Of a DNA stretch of 64,000 bases, positions 17,547-25,576 are shown piece by piece. The position numbers were made by a program, and so were the translations under genes. Origin of the DNA: an uncultured Ruminococcus sp. (GTDB lineage Bacteria > Bacillota > Clostridia > Oscillospirales > Acutalibacteraceae); contig CACWOX010000009.1 of NCBI GenBank assembly GCA_902762615.1, positions 1 through 64,000 of the forward strand, written 5' to 3'. The notes under the pieces were generated by a model. The model ran no database searches and was not told the origin of the DNA. It saw only the letters and a list, made by a program, of their open reading frames with translations. Each line of letters opens with the position of its first letter. Position 1 is the first letter of the stretch.

Positions 17547-17642
17547 AGTTAAAATACCTCCAAAAAAATAAATCAATGCGATATGGCAGCATTTGGCGAT
17601 TGGAAATATATTCACATGCCGCCCAGTCACACATTACTTACA

Positions 17643-17671
17643 ATTATAGGATGAAAAAAAGGCTCTGTCAA
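17643..17671 (-). promoter_or_regulatory. Consensus promoter of serC-serA
   Basis: On the minus strand, TTGACA (17671-17666) and TATAAT (17648-17643) are 17 nt apart, a perfect sigma-A promoter. It leaves a leader of about 90 nt in which I see no riboswitch. Confidence 0.85.
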
Positions 17672-17706
17672 TGTTTTTTGCAAAAAATAAGCAAATATTT
17701 AACAAT

Positions 17707-17753
17707 TAAAAAAAGCCTAAAAGCGGCGTAATAACACGCTTTCGGCTCTTTTT
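17707..17753 (-). terminator. Terminator of the MATE gene
   Basis: A stem of AGCC plus AAAGCG with its complement CGCTTT plus GGCT, flanked by an A-run on the left (U-run on the minus strand) and T5 on the right. It can work in both directions. Confidence 0.7.
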
Positions 17754-17815
17754 ACAAAATAATTTTCTTTGCGTTTGAATTATTGGATATGTTGAATTTT
17801 TGTGATAAAATTGTG

Positions 17816-19183
17816 TTAATCTGCCTCGTCAGACGGCAATTGGATAATGAAGCGCAGAGCAAAAGGCAGACTGATCGCCGCCGCAATGAAGTCGGCTGCC
17901 GGCTGCGCCCAGATAATTCCGTCCACACCTAAGAGCCGCGGCAGCAGCAGTATCATCGGAATAAAGCATATACCGCTGCGCAGGCTTGCCAGAACGGTTG
18001 CAATGCCGCTCTTGCCTATGCTCTGATAGAGCATATTAGTGCATTGCAGCAACATACAGACAACCATCGCGATACACTGCGCCCTCAGCGCCGGAGTGCC
18101 GATGGCAATTACTTCAGGGTCGTCGCGGAATTGTTTGATTACGAAATCAGAGGCGAAAAGAAGCGCTGTGGAGAGTGCCGCACACACTGCCGTGCCATAG
18201 CAGAGGGTGAAAACATATGCCTTGCGCACTCTGGCATACAGCTTTGCCCCGTAATTAAAGCTGCTGACCGGCTGAAGCCCCTGCCCTATGCCTATGCCGA
18301 AGGCGAACACCACAAAGCTGACCCTGCCCACAATGCTCATGGCGGCAACGGCGGCGTCTCCGTAGACAGCGGCGGCGTTGTTGAGCAGCATGGCGGCAAT
18401 GCTGTTGAGTCCCTGACGCATCAGGCTTGGCATGCCTGTCTTGCATATTTTCAAATAATCGGCTGCGTTCTTTGAAATATATTTCACGCTGAATTTGCTC
18501 TGCGTCTTTCCCAAAAGGAACATGCTCAGCAGCAGTCCCGAGCTTACCACCTGCGAAAGCGCGGTAGCAAGTCCCGCACCGGCAACGCCCATCTTCAGCA
18601 CGAATATAAAGAGCGGGTCGAGCGCGACATTCAGCAGTCCGCCGAAGGTAATGCCTATCATGGCAAATGCCGCCTTGCCCTCGTAGCGGAGGATATTGTT
18701 CATCACAAAGCTGACCGACATCAGCGGAGCGGCTGCCAGAATATACCGCGCATATTCTGTGGCGTAAGGAAGTATGGTGTCGGTGCTACCCAGCAGATAC
18801 ATCAGCGGTGTGATGAATATTTCACCCAGCACGGCAATGGTTCCGCTGATGATCAGCGCGGCAAAGAAGGCGGAGGAAGCGATTTTCTTAGCGCGTTCAA
18901 CATCCTTTGCCCCGAGGCTGAGACTCACCAGACTGCCCGAACCGTGACCTATCATGAAGCCGAACGCCTGAATAATCGCCATCAGAGCGAATACGATTCC
19001 CACGGCGCCGCTTGCGCTGGTGCCTATGCTGCTGACAAAGTAGGTGTCGGCAATGTTGTAGATATTGCTCACAAGCATGCTGATGACCGTCGGGACCGAA
19101 AGACTCAGAACCAGATGTGTAACAGGCGTCTGTGTCATTTTTATAAATTGCTGCTCGGCTTTTTCCGAATGATTCTTATTCAT
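17816..19183 (-). CDS. MATE-family multidrug/toxin exporter
   Basis: A 455-residue protein with about twelve membrane helices in two homologous halves, the layout of MATE Na+/H+-coupled exporters. Typical segments are LSVPTVISMLVSNIYNIADTYFV near residue 28 and GIGQGLQPVSSFNYGA near residue 288. Length is normal for the family. It is a single-gene unit with a promoter upstream and a terminator downstream. Substrate unknown. Confidence 0.9.
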   Translation of the reverse strand: MNKNHSEKAEQQFIKMTQTPVTHLVLSLSVPTVISMLVSNIYNIADTYFVSSIGTSASGAVGIVFALMAIIQAFGFMIGHGSGSLVSLSLGAKDVERAKKIASSAFFAALIISGTIAVLGEIFITPLMYLLGSTDTILPYATEYARYILAAAPLMSVSFVMNNILRYEGKAAFAMIGITFGGLLNVALDPLFIFVLKMGVAGAGLATALSQVVSSGLLLSMFLLGKTQSKFSVKYISKNAADYLKICKTGMPSLMRQGLNSIAAMLLNNAAAVYGDAAVAAMSIVGRVSFVVFAFGIGIGQGLQPVSSFNYGAKLYARVRKAYVFTLCYGTAVCAALSTALLFASDFVIKQFRDDPEVIAIGTPALRAQCIAMVVCMLLQCTNMLYQSIGKSGIATVLASLRSGICFIPMILLLPRLLGVDGIIWAQPAADFIAAAISLPFALRFIIQLPSDEAD

Positions 19184-19220
19184 ATCTCATCATGACCTTT
19201 ACATTATACTGTATTTTAAT

Positions 19221-19249
19221 ATTGTATCACTTTTTTGCAAATAATTCAA
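19221..19249 (-). promoter_or_regulatory. Promoter of the MATE gene
   Basis: Minus strand TTGAAT (19249-19244) and TACAAT (19226-19221) with a 17-nt spacer, 37 nt before the start codon. Confidence 0.6.
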
Positions 19250-19273
19250 TTGAAAGTATGAATAAGATAATTT

Positions 19274-19301
19274 TTGATTTTTAAGAACCAAGGTGTATAA
19301 T
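19274..19301 (+). promoter_or_regulatory. Promoter of the sigma-serpin operon
   Basis: TTGATT (19274-19279) and TATAAT (19296-19301) with a 16-nt spacer. A leader of about 100 nt follows. No separate ECF-type promoter is evident. Confidence 0.6.
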
Positions 19302-19408
19302 AAGACCAGTCAAAGACCAAATCAATCTGATCAAGCAGGATTATCGTAAAAAATAAGTGTTTTATGCTCTTCATACGAATAACAGATGTAAGGAGGTGAG
19401 CGCCGCTT

Positions 19409-19969
19409 ATGGATAACGCCGAAAGCAGCTACCGTCGCTTTGCTGCGGGTGACGGTAAGGCGTTTGACGAAATTCTTGATGCATACAACGAAAGCCTCAT
19501 ATTCTTCATCAGGCGATACGTGCACAGCCTCGACGTTGCCGAGGATATTGCCGAAGATTGCTTTGTGGAGCTGATCGTGAATCCCCGCAGATACAATTTC
19601 AAAGTGAGCCTTAAAACCTACCTCTTTACCATCGCACGCAATAAAGCGGTGGATTACATACGCCACAATGCCGTGCTGGAGCTTTCTCCGCTGGACGAGC
19701 ATATTCATAAAAGCGCAGAGTACATCGGCTTTGAGCAACGGGTACTGAACGACGAAAAACGAAAAGCGGTCAACCGCGCGGTGGAAAGCCTTTGCGACGA
19801 CATGAGAACCGCCGTTCACCTCATTTATTTTGAGCAAATGTCCTATGAAGAAACGGCAAGGATTATGCATAAGAACCGCAAGCAGATAGAAAATCTCGCC
19901 TACCGAGCGAGAAAGCAACTCAGGCAAATTCTCACAGAAGAGGGGTGGAACGATGAAGACCAGGGCTGA
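19409..19969 (+). CDS. ECF-type RNA polymerase sigma factor
   Basis: A 186-residue sigma factor. Region 2 spans about residues 10-75 (RRYVHSLDVAEDIAEDCFVEL, then KTYLFTIARNKAVDYIR). Region 4 spans about 125-178 (MRTAVHLIYFEQMSYEETARIM, then KQIENLAYRARKQLRQIL). The linker has no extra domain. The start has a full AAGGAGGTGA 9 nt upstream. The stop lies inside the next gene (17-nt overlap), so this sigma factor and the membrane protein are coupled, the usual place for a regulator of the sigma factor. The downstream serpin is the likely output. Confidence 0.9.
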   Translation: MDNAESSYRRFAAGDGKAFDEILDAYNESLIFFIRRYVHSLDVAEDIAEDCFVELIVNPRRYNFKVSLKTYLFTIARNKAVDYIRHNAVLELSPLDEHIHKSAEYIGFEQRVLNDEKRKAVNRAVESLCDDMRTAVHLIYFEQMSYEETARIMHKNRKQIENLAYRARKQLRQILTEEGWNDEDQG

Positions 19970-20546
19970 AACCAAGGGGAGCATATTGAATAAAAGCCGC
20001 CTGATTAAGACGCAGCGCATAAGGCGGCTGCACCAACTGGCAGTTTCATCGGGAGCGGCATGTGCCGCGGCAATATGCCTGTGGACGGCAGCTTCGGCAG
20101 CCACAAGGATAAAAAAAGCGCCTTCGGAGCTTGTCACAGGCGGGTATTCCGCGGACAGCTTCACCGGAGACGCGATGAAAGGAGATAAATATAACGAGTT
20201 AGGCAATGTTTACAACAGCAGGTATTTATACCCCGACAGCATGACGATTCAAACGCAGTCAGGTTCAGAAAAGACAATTGCGCTTTTCCCTGACAAAGAG
20301 CCGGATATGGAATACATCGACCGTCTTTGCAACTGGCTCTCAGATGTAAATACAACCTCCGACGCAGAAAAAGGCATGAGCAGAGATACGGTCTACATTG
20401 TGAAACGAACCTACGGCGGATCGGTCACAGCGGCATACATCTGCGGCAGCGCGATAAAATTTGACGACGGCGAGTGGCTGACAATGGATCAAGCCGACGC
20501 GGAGGCATTTCAAACAATAATACAGAATATTTACCAAAGGAACTGA
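19953..20546 (+). CDS. Single-pass membrane protein, candidate sigma regulator
   Basis: I do not recognise a known family in these 197 residues. A basic N-terminus of about 26 residues is followed by one membrane helix (about 27-50) and an external domain of about 145 residues ending in an amphipathic helix. The cytosolic part is short and lacks the HxxxCxxC pattern of zinc anti-sigma factors. Position, coupling and topology suggest a membrane sensor or anti-sigma partner of the preceding ECF factor, but this is inference. The start at 19953 overlaps the sigma gene by 17 nt and is preceded by GAGGGGTGG. The serpin gene follows after 15 nt. Confidence 0.6.
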   Translation: MKTRAETKGSILNKSRLIKTQRIRRLHQLAVSSGAACAAAICLWTAASAATRIKKAPSELVTGGYSADSFTGDAMKGDKYNELGNVYNSRYLYPDSMTIQTQSGSEKTIALFPDKEPDMEYIDRLCNWLSDVNTTSDAEKGMSRDTVYIVKRTYGGSVTAAYICGSAIKFDDGEWLTMDQADAEAFQTIIQNIYQRN

Positions 20547-20561
20547 AAGGAGAAATTCATC

Positions 20562-21866
20562 ATGAAACAAACAATGAAACGCGCCGTCTGCGCCATGCTT
20601 TCGTCAGCAATGCTGCTGAGTGTGTGCGCCTGCGGAGGCAAAAGCAGCGGTCTTTCCAGCGGCACCACCGACCTGATGGCAAATGTAAAGCCGTCGACCA
20701 ACGCGCTTTCGTTTAAAAAGGACGACGAGCTGGAGCAGACCTTTGCGTTTGAGTACAGGTCATTCGCGTTCCGGCTTTTTAATCAGTGCGCCAAAAAGGG
20801 CACGTCCAAGCAAAACACGCTGGTTTCGCCGCTGTCGGTGATGACCGCGCTGGCAATGACTGCCAACGGCGCAAAGGAGCATACCCTTTACGAGATGATG
20901 GACACGATGTACGGCGGAACGATGTCTCTGGACAGCGTGCGTCCTCTGGACCTTTCCCAGTTCAATCAGTATCTCGGCGCGTACATCGGCAGCCTTCCGA
21001 GCGACCAAAAGGCAAAGCTCGCGTCAGCCAATTCCATATGGATAAAAGACGGGGCGCTTGACGTAAAGAAGGATTTTTTGCAGACCAACGCCGACTACTA
21101 CAGCGCGGATATTTTCCAATCGAAATTTGATAAAAAAACGCTTGCCGACATCAACAAATGGGTGTCGGACAACACCGACGGCATGATTCCCCAAATTCTC
21201 GATAAAATACCTGCTAATGCGGTGATGTACCTCATCAACGCGCTTTCCTTTGAGGCGGAATGGAAGGAAATCTACCGCGAGGATCAGGTATTTGAGGGTG
21301 AATTCACCGACATCGGCGGCAAAACAAAGACGGTTTCCATGATGGGTTCGACAGAGAACGGCTATCTCGACGACGGCAAGGCAAAAGGCTTCATCAAACC
21401 GTATTCGTCGGGCTACAGCTTCGTTGCGATGGTGCCGAATGAAGATGTGCCACTTGACGAATACGTTGCAATAATGCAGCACCTCGGAGTCATCGAACAG
21501 ATAAAGAACGGCGACCGCAAGCCTGTGCTGGTGAGCATGCCGAAATTCAGCGCGGAATATTCAACCGAGTTAAACGACGTGCTCAGAGCTATGGGAATGA
21601 ACGACGCCCTTGCCCCGGACAAAGCCGATTTTTCTGGAATGGCTGATGTGAAAAAGGGCGAGCTTTATATTAACCGCGTGATTCACAAGACAGCCATTCA
21701 GGTGGACGAACGCGGCACCAAAGCCGGCGCTGCCACAGCCGTGGAGATGAGAACCAAGGGAGCGCTGATGAATTCGGTTTATCTCAACCGCCCGTTTGTC
21801 TATATGATCATCGACAACCAGAGCAGCCTGCCGATATTCATCGGTCAGGTGACGCATATTGATTAA
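20562..21866 (+). CDS. Serpin-family protease inhibitor lipoprotein
   Basis: A 434-residue serpin. The N-terminus is a lipoprotein signal with a candidate lipid-anchor Cys around residues 22-24 (SVCACGG). Serpin core segments include NTLVSPLSVMTALAMTANGA, ANSIWIKDG and YLINALSFEAEW. The reactive loop begins with the hinge ERGTKAGAATAVE (383-395), the small-residue pattern of inhibitory serpins, and ends before NRPFVYMI. Counting from the hinge puts P1 at Lys399, so a trypsin-like target is predicted. It would be tethered outside the cell, guarding surface proteins against host or competitor proteases. AAAGGAG precedes the ATG. It ends convergently, overlapping the Feo-associated gene by 4 nt. 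Confidence 0.9.
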   Translation: MKQTMKRAVCAMLSSAMLLSVCACGGKSSGLSSGTTDLMANVKPSTNALSFKKDDELEQTFAFEYRSFAFRLFNQCAKKGTSKQNTLVSPLSVMTALAMTANGAKEHTLYEMMDTMYGGTMSLDSVRPLDLSQFNQYLGAYIGSLPSDQKAKLASANSIWIKDGALDVKKDFLQTNADYYSADIFQSKFDKKTLADINKWVSDNTDGMIPQILDKIPANAVMYLINALSFEAEWKEIYREDQVFEGEFTDIGGKTKTVSMMGSTENGYLDDGKAKGFIKPYSSGYSFVAMVPNEDVPLDEYVAIMQHLGVIEQIKNGDRKPVLVSMPKFSAEYSTELNDVLRAMGMNDALAPDKADFSGMADVKKGELYINRVIHKTAIQVDERGTKAGAATAVEMRTKGALMNSVYLNRPFVYMIIDNQSSLPIFIGQVTHID

Positions 21867-22009
21867 TCTGACTTTTTATTCGTGCAATTTCTCCCGCATT
21901 GGGAGCAGCAACCGGAGCAGCCTGCGCTTTTGTTTCTGCAAATATGTACAACCGCTGCCGCCACGCATATTCCCACGACTGCCAGAATCAGAAAATCCCA
22001 TATATTCAT
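21863..22009 (-). CDS. FeoB-associated Cys-rich membrane protein
   Basis: A 48-residue protein with one membrane helix (about residues 5-23) and a short Cys-rich tail (CSGCCSQCGRNC), the pattern of the small proteins encoded after feoB in many Firmicutes. Its role is unproven; metal handling or FeoB assembly has been suggested for the family. ATG 22009 is chosen because AGGAG lies 7 nt upstream and the hydrophobic segment follows at once. It is 13 nt downstream of the FeoA-FeoB fusion gene and so in the same operon. Confidence 0.85.
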   Translation of the reverse strand: MNIWDFLILAVVGICVAAAVVHICRNKSAGCSGCCSQCGRNCTNKKSD

Positions 22010-22022
22010 GTCAGGCTCCTTA

Positions 22023-24371
22023 TCAAATGCCAAAAGCAAGCGCAATCAGTCTGACAATGAGAGCCGCGATCCACGCAATGCCGCATTGCCACAGCACCAC
22101 CGAGATTGCCCATTTGGAACCCAATTCACGCTTGATGGAGGCAATGGCAGCCACACAGGGAGTGTACAGCAGGCAGAATACCAGCAGGGAGGCTGCCGAA
22201 GCCGCGCTGATTGCCGCTTCAATGCCGCCCTGTGCGCCAAAGAGCACTTCCAGCACCGAGACGACGCTTTCCTTTGCCATGAATCCGCTGATCAGAGAGG
22301 TGACGATTCTCCAGTCGCCGAGTCCCAGCGGCTTGAATATCGGAACCAGCAATCCTGATATGGCGGCTAAAATGCTGTCGTGAGAATCCGTCGCCGGATT
22401 TAGCCGGAAATCGAAGCTCTGCAAGAACCACACCACAATCGTCGCTATCAGAATGATCGAGAATGCCCTTTGCAGGAAATCCTTTGCCTTCTCCCACAAC
22501 AGCTGCATTACGTTCCGGGGGCTTGGCAGACGGTAGTTGGGCAGCTCCATAACAAACGGAACCGCCTCGCCCTTAAAGAGCGTTTTCTTGAAGAGCAGAG
22601 CGACGATGATTCCCACGAATATGCCGATCACATACAGCAGCGTCATGACCGCGCCCCCGTAACGCGGGAAAAAGGCGTTCACAAAGAATGCGTAAATGGG
22701 CAGCTTGGCTGTGCAGGACATGAAGGGGGTGAGCAGTATGGTCATTTTGCGGTCGCGTTCACTCGGCAGCGTGCGGGTCGACATAACCGCCGGCACGGTG
22801 CAGCCGAAGCCTATCAGCATGGGGACAATGCTTCGCCCTGACAGACCGATCTTCCTCAGCAGCTTGTCCGTGAAAAACGCCACGCGTGCAATATATCCGC
22901 TGTCCTCAAGCAGCGACAGGAAGAAGAACATGGTCACTATGATCGGCAGGAAGCTCAGCACGCTTCCCACGCCTTCAAATATTCCGTTGATGACCAGATC
23001 GCGGATCACCGCATTGACATTTCCGGCGGTCATTGCCGAAGCCGCCCAGCCTTCCAGCGTGTCAATGCCCGTCTCAAGCAATTCTTGCAGCCACGCGCCG
23101 ATCACATTGAAGGTCAGGTAAAACACAAGTCCCATAATGGCTATGAATACCGGAATGGCGGTGTACTTTCCGGTGAGTATGCTGTCAATCTTCTGACTGC
23201 GTATATGCTCCTTGCTCTCCTTTGGCTTTATGACGCACCTGTCGCAGACCTTTTGTATGTAGGCAAAGCGCATGTCGGCAATCGCCGCGCTGCGGTCGAG
23301 ACCTCGCTCTTTTTCCATCTGAAGGACGATATGCTCTAATGTCTCCTTCTCGTTCTGATCGAGACCGAGCTGACTCATGATCAGTTCGTCCCCCTCGATC
23401 AGCTTGCTTGCCGCAAACCGCACAGGAAGTCCGCTTCTTTCCGCGTGATCCTCGATCAGGTGAGTCACCGCGTGCAAGCCGCGATGCACCGCGCCGCCGC
23501 TGTGGTTGGAATTACAGAAGTCCTGCTGCAGCGGTTTTTCCTGATATTTGGCAATATGCAGGGCGTGCTTTACCAGCTCATCCACGCCCTCGTTCTTTGC
23601 CGCCGAGATGGGAACGACAGGCACGCCCAGCATGGCTTCCATGGCGTTGATATCCACCGTGCCGCCGTTGCCCCTCATTTCGTCCATCATATTCAGCGCG
23701 ACCACCATCGGCACGTCGGTTTCGAGCAGCTGCATTGTCAGGTAAAGATTGCGCTCGATGTTGGTCGCGTCAACAATGTTGATAATGCCGTGGGGCTTTT
23801 CATTCAGCACGAAGTTGCGGGAGACAAGCTCCTCTCCGGAATACGGGGACATGGAATAGATGCCCGGAAGGTCGGTGATCACCGTATCCTCGTGTCCGCG
23901 AATGGCGCCGTCCTTCCTGTCCACCGTAACGCCCGGGAAGTTGCCGACATGCTGATTGGCTCCTGTCAGCTGATTGAAGAGCGTCGTCTTGCCGCTGTTC
24001 TGATTGCCCACCAGCGCAAATGTCATGACCGTTCCCTCGGGAAGCGGGTTGCCGCTGCCCTTGGGGTGGAATCTGCCGTCTTCGCCCAAACCGGGGTGGT
24101 CGATGGCTTTTTTCTTTTTGGCTGCGGATTTCTTCTCCGTTGGGCCGCTTATCGGCGTTACCGCAATCTTATCCGCGTCGTCGAGCCGCAGGGTCAGCTC
24201 GTAGCCGTGAATTCTCAGCTCGACAGGGTCGCCCATCGGCGCGAATTTGATCACGGTGATTTCGGCTCCGGGAATCACGCCCATATCCAGAAAATGCTGG
24301 CGAAGCGCCCCTGTGCCGCCTACCTTTTCTATTTTGCCTGATTGTCCCTGTTTCAATTCCTTCAATGTCAT
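22023..24371 (-). CDS. feoB: FeoA-FeoB fusion ferrous iron transporter
   Basis: A 782-residue protein. Residues 1-75 are a FeoA SH3-like domain (HFLDMGVIPGAEI), followed by a Lys-rich linker (KKSAAKKKKA), a G domain from about 117 (GNQNSGKTT, FPGVTVDRKDG, DLPGIYS, NMMDE) and the FeoB membrane region from about 395 with the GATE-type repeats. It imports Fe2+ at the cytoplasmic membrane. Fusion of FeoA to FeoB is known but not the commonest form. It is second in a minus-strand operon after the PHP phosphatase. A separate FeoA/FeoB pair is encoded divergently at 25313-27559. Confidence 0.93.
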   Translation of the reverse strand: MTLKELKQGQSGKIEKVGGTGALRQHFLDMGVIPGAEITVIKFAPMGDPVELRIHGYELTLRLDDADKIAVTPISGPTEKKSAAKKKKAIDHPGLGEDGRFHPKGSGNPLPEGTVMTFALVGNQNSGKTTLFNQLTGANQHVGNFPGVTVDRKDGAIRGHEDTVITDLPGIYSMSPYSGEELVSRNFVLNEKPHGIINIVDATNIERNLYLTMQLLETDVPMVVALNMMDEMRGNGGTVDINAMEAMLGVPVVPISAAKNEGVDELVKHALHIAKYQEKPLQQDFCNSNHSGGAVHRGLHAVTHLIEDHAERSGLPVRFAASKLIEGDELIMSQLGLDQNEKETLEHIVLQMEKERGLDRSAAIADMRFAYIQKVCDRCVIKPKESKEHIRSQKIDSILTGKYTAIPVFIAIMGLVFYLTFNVIGAWLQELLETGIDTLEGWAASAMTAGNVNAVIRDLVINGIFEGVGSVLSFLPIIVTMFFFLSLLEDSGYIARVAFFTDKLLRKIGLSGRSIVPMLIGFGCTVPAVMSTRTLPSERDRKMTILLTPFMSCTAKLPIYAFFVNAFFPRYGGAVMTLLYVIGIFVGIIVALLFKKTLFKGEAVPFVMELPNYRLPSPRNVMQLLWEKAKDFLQRAFSIILIATIVVWFLQSFDFRLNPATDSHDSILAAISGLLVPIFKPLGLGDWRIVTSLISGFMAKESVVSVLEVLFGAQGGIEAAISAASAASLLVFCLLYTPCVAAIASIKRELGSKWAISVVLWQCGIAWIAALIVRLIALAFGI

Positions 24372-24399
24372 TTTATGTCACCTTACCGCTATTGTTTTT

Positions 24400-25173
24400 T
24401 CAGTCAATCGAATCTATTACATGCAAGCCCCAGTTTTTTGCGATGTCGCGGCACTTCTGCACGTCGCTGTCGTTCAGAAGCGCGGGATTGTGACAGTCGG
24501 CGCTGATCACCACCTTGGCTTTCGCCTCGGCGACCTTCTCCCAGAATTTGAAATGCGGGTACATGTAATGCATACCCAGCTCGTCATTGATAAGCCCTCT
24601 GCGCACGCCGTTGGCGTTGATTTCGAGCGGAATGTCATTCTTTACCGCGCTTTCCACGATGATGTCGGTCATTTTGTCCATGAATTTATCCCACGGCAGC
24701 CGGTTGACGCCCACTATATCGGGGTGAGCGAGCAACGAATAATAGCCCGTGTTGAGCGCTTCACTGACGCTGCGGGCATAATTGACACATTCCGCTGTTT
24801 CGGATATGGCAAAGGAGCTTTGCCAGTGACCGCTTATGTCGTAAAAATGCTGCCCCAGCACAAGATATTCCACCCCGTACCCGTCGAGCAGTTCCTCGTA
24901 ATACTTACGGTATTCGCGCAGATATTCGCTCTCAAAGCCAAGCAGGATCGGCAGCCTGTCGCCGTATTTTTTCTGAGCGTCACGCACGTCGGTGATATAA
25001 TCCCATATCTCGGCAAATTCCATGCGGTAGCCGTAATCATAATTCGGATAAGGCACATGATCGCTCATGCCCAGAATGTCAAAGCCCTCGGTAATCGCCT
25101 GCTGCACATAGTCCTCCACTGAGCCTTCCGCGTGCTTGCACAGCTCGCAGTGTGTGTGATAATTAGTAAGCAT
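24400..25173 (-). CDS. PHP-domain phosphatase, histidinol-phosphatase type
   Basis: A 257-residue protein of the HisJ-like PHP family. Metal ligands are visible in NYHTHCELC (residues 4-12), MSDHVPYP, GFESEYL, LAHPDIVG and ISADCHNP. The family hydrolyses phosphomonoesters such as histidinol phosphate, last-but-one in histidine synthesis, but no other his gene is nearby. Its place at the head of a feoAB operon is unusual; a role other than histidine synthesis is possible. It is transcribed from the promoter at 25236-25208. Confidence 0.8.
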   Translation of the reverse strand: MLTNYHTHCELCKHAEGSVEDYVQQAITEGFDILGMSDHVPYPNYDYGYRMEFAEIWDYITDVRDAQKKYGDRLPILLGFESEYLREYRKYYEELLDGYGVEYLVLGQHFYDISGHWQSSFAISETAECVNYARSVSEALNTGYYSLLAHPDIVGVNRLPWDKFMDKMTDIIVESAVKNDIPLEINANGVRRGLINDELGMHYMYPHFKFWEKVAEAKAKVVISADCHNPALLNDSDVQKCRDIAKNWGLHVIDSID

Positions 25174-25191
25174 TTTTTCCCTTTCTCCGTT

Positions 25192-25211
25192 TAATCAGTA
25201 TAAACTGATTA
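25192..25211. promoter_or_regulatory. Perfect palindrome, probable operator
   Basis: TAATCAGT-ATAA-ACTGATTA, an 8-bp inverted repeat with a 4-bp gap. It overlaps the -10 and the expected transcription start of the minus-strand PHP-feoAB operon, a place suited to repression. It does not match the Fur consensus well; a DtxR/MntR-type metalloregulator is one possibility. Confidence 0.6.
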
Positions 25212-25236
25212 TAGCTTCCCGGCGCTGAATTTGCAA
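25208..25236 (-). promoter_or_regulatory. Promoter of the PHP-feoAB operon
   Basis: Minus strand TTGCAA (25236-25231) and TATAAT (25213-25208), spacer 17 nt. Confidence 0.7.
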
Positions 25237-25244
25237 GTACTATA

Positions 25245-25272
25245 TTGAACAATAATTAATCACAATTATATC
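25245..25272 (+). promoter_or_regulatory. Promoter of feoA-feoB (second system)
   Basis: TTGAAC (25245-25250) and TATATC (25267-25272), spacer 16 nt. It diverges from the PHP-feoAB promoter, the -35 elements being 8 nt apart. Confidence 0.45.
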
Positions 25273-25312
25273 TCTGCCGCATATTCTGAAATCAGGAAAG
25301 GCGGTGTGAAAC

Positions 25313-25570
25313 ATGGACAATTCCGAGTGTGCATTGTGCGACCTGCGGGACGGCGAGTGCGGAAGGGTGCTGTCGGCAGGCGGCTGCCGGGAGCTTGGAC
25401 GGCGGCTGCTCGACCTCGGCTTTGTGGAAGGCGCGTTTGTGAAGCGGCTCTTTGCGGCTCCTTCGGGCGACCCTGCGGCATACGGCATATGCGGCGCGGT
25501 CATTGCCCTGCGAGCTGACGACGCTTCGGGAATTGCCGTAAAAAAGACCTCTCCGCCGGAATTTTGGTGA
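25313..25570 (+). CDS. feoA: Stand-alone FeoA-domain protein
   Basis: An 85-residue FeoA-like protein. The core RELGRRLLDLGFVEGAFVKRLFAAPSGDP matches the FeoA SH3-like fold and its glycine pattern. It carries N-terminal cysteines (CALC, then GEC) not seen in ordinary FeoA. FeoA is a small cytosolic partner needed for FeoB function. AAAGGCGG precedes the ATG. It is followed after 6 nt by its feoB. Confidence 0.82.
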   Translation: MDNSECALCDLRDGECGRVLSAGGCRELGRRLLDLGFVEGAFVKRLFAAPSGDPAAYGICGAVIALRADDASGIAVKKTSPPEFW

Positions 25571-25576
25571 TGAATT

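Noticed and set aside
22023-24371. Frameshift or assembly error joining FeoA and FeoB
   Set aside because: FeoA-FeoB fusions are known, the linker is coherent and no stop or frame disruption is seen.
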